64,000 bases of DNA from Rhynchonema sp. JSB1_4. Taxonomy: Eukaryota; Nematoda; Chromadorea; Monhysterida; Xyalidae. Numbering within the stretch: position 1 is the stretch's first letter; every line of letters starts with the position of its first letter. A program made the position numbers and the translations under genes. The notes below the pieces were generated by a model. The model searched no databases. It saw only the letters and a list, made by a program, of their open reading frames with translations, and was not told the origin of the DNA. The DNA is taken from contig JASAMV010003740.1 in assembly GCA_030248065.1 (NCBI GenBank), forward strand, positions 1-64,000, read 5' to 3'. Of this stretch, positions 59,310 to 64,000 are shown one piece after another.

Positions 59310-60979
59310 ATGTCGATTATCAGTTCGATTGTCACAATTCTGTTGATTGCCAGTGCAACACTGTGTTCCGCTCAGAACGGTGTTGACTGGAGACTTTGGG
59401 AACGCTGGATTGACGAGCGAATGGTCCGTTTTCTCTTAATTTGTGTTTATACTTTCTCTTTAATTCAATTCATGAGTGAGCGGATGCGGATGCGGTCCGG
59501 AATTGTTTGGTCACGTCACGTGATGCTTTCAAACCTTGGATTTTGGGATTTGGATCGCATTAGAAGTATAATGTTGCGCTGGTTAATAGTCATATCAAAT
59601 ATGCCCAACAGTGACGTGACAGAAACAAAAACGGCAGCCGGACCCTAGTTTGGTATTACCCATAGTGTATGAGCTGCGTAGTGACTTTTTCGCATCCCTC
59701 TGTTCGCCTGCAGACAGCCAGTGCACCGTGGAACATCACCAGTGCGAATGCACCACCACAGAAGGTGACCATTGCTCCAAAAAGACGCACGCGCACACGA
59801 GCTTCGAGCTGTTTTTATTATCATTTCCATTCAGATCGCCGATGGCGTGAAAACAGCGAACGCCGGTCGAAGATTCGGTGGCAACGACGATCGACAAAGT
59901 GCGCCGCAACGACCGCCTGAGGAGGCGAAACGGGCGAATGAGAAATTCAGAAAATGTTGCCAGGCGGATGACCGCGTTCTGCCCGAATGCTACGAAGCCT
60001 GCGACTATGAGGCACTCACCGGAAGGAAGGTATACTTGTTACATTGCGTTTATTTTTATTTTTTTTGATAGAAACTGAGTTGGTGATTTGATGGCGTTTC
60101 TTTGTTTTCTTGCAGGTATGAGATTTTCTTGACTGGCGTTGGGTGACCGACAATGTTTCATCAATAATGCTAAAATTACTTCTTTTGCTAAATATGGTTC
60201 ATTTTTTGGGTAGAACAACTTCTGTTCCAGTATACACTTCGTCGAACTCTGAACCGCAGATGAATAGGTAAACTGAGATAAAAACCTAGCCCGATCAACA
60301 AAAAAAATACACCACCCATGTTTTTGAAAAGTAACCCGCTTCGCTCATTACCTAGCTTTTTCTTCAAGTAATTCGAAACAACCAAATTCTACTTTCAGAT
60401 AACCCGAATGGCAATGGGCATAGATGATTGTCCGAAAGCAACATCGCTGTTTGTGTTGCAATGTGCCGGCGCGCATCAAGATCATCGCGGCTGCTGCAGA
60501 GAACGCGAGGTGCACCGCACGGTGGCCAGAGAGAAATGTGAGTGCGGCAAACACGGGGACAATATGGTTCAACTTTATTTTTTAAAAATATTATTTGCGT
60601 GTTGGTCACCATGGAGACGTGTCTGCATTGACTATAAATCCCTAAGAAAGCAGATTTTGTAATCCACGCGTGTTATTTTGATGCGATGGGCTGGTCGAAA
60701 GCGAGACTCCCAAACAACTTTCAGTGTAATTAGCGTATGCTTGTGCAGTGAGCCGGCTAATTATAAGATCACGTAAGAAGAAACTTCCAGAACATTCCGT
60801 TACATTTTAGATTGGTCGAGTAGTTCAAACGTCTTTTCCATTTCATCACAGGTTTGACATTTTGCGACGTGCGTGATGAGCCGGAACAACCCATCAAAGC
60901 TGGTATTGATGTTTTGCCTTGTTTGGGCAGGTTGGACGTCATTAAGGGGTGTTTCCAGGATGTTACTGGCAAAACGTGA
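59310..60979 (+). CDS. secreted DB-module (12-cysteine) protein
   Basis: Five exons, 59310-59423, 59714-59764, 59835-60029, 60399-60537 and 60852-60979, keep phase and give 208 aa. A signal peptide (IISSIVTILLIASATLCSAQ) is followed by a short linker with an N-glycosylation site (WNITS) and a charged, Gln/Pro-rich stretch. The DB module begins FRKCCQADDRVLPECYEACDY, continues with CPKATSLFVLQCAGAHQDH and RGCCRE, and ends REKC|LTFCD, LPCLGRLDVIKGCF. CC-x-C-x3-C, a middle CC, C-x3-C and late Cys residues match the nematode DB-module pattern, whose twelve cysteines are thought to form six disulfides. Function of the family is poorly known. Exon 4 to 5 splits the Cys codon T|GT, which supports the junction. 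The donor after exon 1 (GTCCGT) is weak. The intron after exon 2 is only 70 bp. Confidence 0.88.
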
Positions 60980-61958
60980 TGTTTTTGTAGCAAAGATTGC
61001 TTTGGTACAATTGATTCTAACAGTGTTTGGTACTTTACCAATCCGTAATTTTTCTTGCTATAAATATGCATGGTTCATCTGTTGGGTGGAACAATTTTAT
61101 TTCTAGTATACAGATCCAATGCAGGGGCAGACTTGCCGTATAATGTGTGCAAATGTGTTTGGTAAAAATAGAATTGTATAATACATAGACATGAACTGAT
61201 ATCACATGCATCCCGTACACAAAATACAACGTACATAAACAAACAGCCGGAATTCACCATAATGGGAAACATCGCATATACTCGTAACCACCGAGATACC
61301 GGAACAACGCAATTGGGTGTAACAAACGGGTTTGATAAAACAGGGTAGTTTTCAGCTGTGGTAACAGGAACATTTTTCTCGAATGCAATTAGGGATCCCG
61401 AATCTGAACTAAGAAATCGAAAGAACGACTGAACAGAAATTGTGAAAGAAGAAAGATCACTGGTGCCCCAAACTTTTCACGGGACGGTAAATAATGTCAT
61501 AGCCAGTGGTTATAATGCGTGTACAGTTAAGAACCGTTGACATTTCACTCAAACACGAACCACAGTCAACATATGCGACGTTATCTCAACATTAACTTAT
61601 TGATTGGTAGCGTAGAAGTGCAATATAACCATGAAGGTGGGCGTTTCGCACGACAAAACAGGGCCGCGAAAGATTTTGCTTGAATCAAATGAGTATGTTG
61701 TAAAAGCACTGAGTGCACACATTAGCCATTTAAGTGTAGCTTATAGAAACATTGCAATTTCACGACATCATGTTAAAAATTAAATGCTACTTCAAAATCT
61801 TTGCAAAAATGCTGAAAATCCCCGGGAGCATTATTGCACAAAATATAGTACTATGTAGGTATGTACATTGTATAAGCTCAAAGATACCGGCTGCCTTGCA
61901 TTGCACACACATTTGGGTGCGGGTGAGTGCGAGAACCATATTCGACCAAAGCGCGCTA
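60980..61958. other. intergenic, between convergent DB-module and NCKX genes
   Basis: No exon recognised. The region must hold the 3' untranslated regions of both genes. No repeat was identified. Confidence 0.45.
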
Positions 61959-63864
61959 CTAGACGACATTCCTTTCGAGATAGTAGACGCACGACTCCAT
62001 GCCGATGAAACAGTGCAGTTTGTCCGTTTCGAGCAGGACCGAAATCACGACGAACACACAATATGATAAGATCATAATTAAACCGAACGCTTTGTGCATT
62101 CGCCAATTCGAGACAGCGATCGCTGCGGCGAGAATGATGAGCATCACGAACAGCATGCCGACCGAGCAGACCAGGCCCTTGGAGGTGACCGGGATGAACG
62201 GACGTGGATTGCCGGTTAGCGCGTGCACGGCGAAGTATAGCAGCCAGGGGATGGGCAGGCTGCAAGAGAGATGGTCATCAGTCAATCCATCAATTGATCG
62301 AACAATCAACGGATGTAATGAGACAACGTCAAGCTCAACACGTCAAGCACAAAGTCAAGTTTGTCGTAATTTTATTCGTAACACATTGAGTTTGCTGACG
62401 GCGAACTTTGGCGCTCAGCTTGATTCTCTGTTTTGTGATGAACTCCGCCCAACGCGTTCACTCACCCGCAGCACACGTCGAAGATGTTGCTGCCGACCGA
62501 GCTGGAGACGGCCATGTCACCGAAGCCTTTGCGCGCCACCAGCACACTGGTTATCAGGTCGGGTATGCTGGTACCGGCTGCCAGAAGCGTCAAGCCCATG
62601 ATCTGTGTAACGTCACACATGCGTAAATTCACAAATTCACAATTTTTTGACTTAAAATCAATTATAGATCTGAAGTTCAAAAAACCAAAAATGCACAAAC
62701 CTCAATCGGGATCCGGAACGTTTGTCCGATTGTGGTCGCCCACCAGACCATCAGATATGAGAATACGGCGATCCACAGAATGCTGCCCATGAATGTGATC
62801 GGATACCATTTGGTCGATTGCTGAAACATTATTTTGAAAAAAAATTCAAGACAATCATTTTTGTTATAGTTAAAGTCTGGCTCCAGAAATCGGCACAGGC
62901 GAACGCACCGGTCTTCTAACGTCAGGCAGCGTCAGCCACAATGGAATTATGATTGGGATCAGTGCCAGATATGTGAGTCGTTTTCGATTTGTGTCCGGCC
63001 AACTGATATCTAAGGGTTCTTCGGCCTCCTCTTTTGCCTGATCAAGGATATCCTCGCTGATTTTCTGCAATTTTTTTTCAACACAATACTAATGTTGGCG
63101 ATGTTTTAAAGTTTAACACATCGTGTGGGGAGTTTTGTTACAAAGATATCTTTATATGGCCCTTATATAATATAAGTTTTGACTGACATTAGAGTGTGCC
63201 GGGTCAGCTACGGTACATAGTACACGTGTAAGTCAACAATTTTTAATTGTCGATTTCACAAAACAAAGTTCGTATTAAAAAATTCTTCCGCTCCCCGTTT
63301 TTATTTCCCTACTTTCTGATGCAAAAAAATATAAACTGCATTCCATTTCAATCTCACTTCGTTCGCAGTATCAAAACAAAAATGGCACAGTACCAGGCAC
63401 GTATAGTATGACCGGCTACGAATTACTTCCGGTTTTTTGTACATTGGATCGCATGCAATGCACCCAGTGCAACTTATCATATTTTGCAACTTTTTACCGC
63501 GCGGGCGGGCACCAAAAATAAATCTTTTGTTCATTAATGTGCGGGAGTACAGTGTATGTACATATGTAGAGTACGCACGGTGACGGTGTATGTGTTACGT
63601 GTGATTTGTGATTGATTTTGTGGCTAAATGTCACAAGTGCTTTTTGTGTAAGTGAATGGGAACACCAACAAAAACAAAATGAGACCCAATCACAAACAAG
63701 AAATAAATAAAACTACATATGTATAAGTGCCTCACCGGATGCGCCCATTTCTCGCCATCGAATTTCGCAACTCCGTTGCTTTGTAGCACCTTGGCGGTTG
63801 ATGTTTCAATGTCCGATCCAACCGAACTCTGCGACATCGGCGCGACGTGTTGTTTGGCGTGTGG
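61959..63864 (-). CDS. SLC24 / NCKX family: K+-dependent Na+/Ca2+ exchanger (NCKX, SLC24 family), C-terminal half
   Basis: A plasma-membrane antiporter that exports Ca2+ with K+ in exchange for Na+. Exons, high to low: 63864-63736, 63064-62909, 62820-62701, 62602-62466, 62259-61959; all phases agree. The first visible exon encodes part of the large cytosolic loop ([12 protein letters not shown]...EKWAHP). Next come loop end [12 protein letters not shown], membrane segment [39 protein letters not shown], and the second alpha-repeat [20 protein letters not shown] / [16 protein letters not shown], with the ion-binding GTSIPD and SSVGSN residues intact. The last exon has LPIPWLLY and two or three C-terminal membrane segments, ending after ERNVV. 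The N-terminal half, including the first alpha-repeat, lies beyond the window edge. The loop exon could instead start further upstream inside the MITE at 63890. Confidence 0.95.
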
Positions 63865-63889
63865 CTGTGGGGGTGGAGGGGCACGTGTA

Positions 63890-64000
63890 TAGTCCATCCA
63901 TCGGCTCATGTCACTTTGTGTTGCTGCTGGCTGGCTTGTTCCCTTCCTCCACGTTCTAATGAGAGAGAAACTGAATGTGACCGATTTTGCAAAAAAACTG
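63890..64000. mobile_element. partial MITE with TAGTCCATCC end, cut by the window edge
   Basis: Starts TAGTCCATCCATCGGCTCAT after a TA, identical in 19 of 20 bases to the end of 12686-12911. It lies 25 bp upstream of the acceptor of the first visible NCKX exon. If the exon began earlier, the element would encode a 'SRWMDYT' stretch. Confidence 0.65.

Larger units (their letters stand above)
2160..63808. repeat. dispersed exact 10-mer TGATGTTTCA / TGAAACATCA, 21 copies
   Basis: TGAAACATCA on + at 2160, 23108, 24454, 25184, 27303, 33526, 36044, 40212, 43938, 54667, 58414. TGATGTTTCA on + at 26759, 27058, 27374, 33573, 44052, 45841, 52053, 54705, 55804, 63799. Flanks are not conserved except that TGAAACATCA is followed by G in about half and not preceded by C in any copy. 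One-mismatch copies lie at 33931, 33970 and 60151. None falls inside the MITEs listed here, and none occurs between 2170 and 23107. Confidence 0.9.

Overview
The window is nuclear DNA from an invertebrate animal, most likely a nematode. Genes are split by many GT-AG introns, coding exons make up only about a tenth of the sequence, and transposon debris fills the rest. The nematode assignment rests mainly on two genes: a secreted DB-module (12-Cys) protein and a stand-alone Hint/Hog ('Hog-only') secreted protein, both families best known from nematodes. I cannot name the species. The repeat load and long introns differ from compact Caenorhabditis-type genomes.

Layout. 1-2205: no gene recognised, one hAT-type MITE. 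2206-8307 (+): UDP-glucose 6-dehydrogenase (UGDH/sqv-4), 11 or 12 coding exons. 8308-14160: repeats only. 14161-16108 (+): two-exon KCTD8/12/16-like BTB protein. 16109-20213: two large inverted-repeat elements. 20214-27794 (-): Blimp-1/PRDM1, with a PR domain and five zinc fingers over ten exons. 27795-40103: mostly gene-free, with one candidate terminal exon of a secreted cysteine protein at 33552-33829 (+). 40104-41425 (-): two-exon Ly6/uPAR-like GPI-anchored protein. 41426-55505: repeats with a few weak ORFs. 55506-58539 (-): Hog-only protein, four exons. 59310-60979 (+): DB-module protein, five exons. 61959-63864 (-): 3' half of an NCKX (SLC24) exchanger running off the window. Hog-only and DB genes are divergent; KCTD/Blimp-1 and DB/NCKX are convergent.

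Mobile DNA. Three non-autonomous hAT elements have perfect 8-bp target duplications. There is a MITE family with GGCTTAT...-type ends (about 15 copies), a TA-flanked MITE family with TAGTCCAACC ends (4 copies), a GGGCAATTGAGC family (2 copies), a 1.66-kb foldback, a TTTCGGG-rich palindrome and a Tc1-like TA-flanked nested element.

The most unusual signal is a dispersed exact 10-mer, TGATGTTTCA/TGAAACATCA. I count 21 copies, where chance predicts about 0.1-0.2. They occur in introns, intergenic DNA and several coding exons, often as head-to-head pairs. No listed repeat family explains it.

All exon boundaries were set by eye from reading frame, GT/AG sites, phase continuity and family knowledge; no search or alignment was run.
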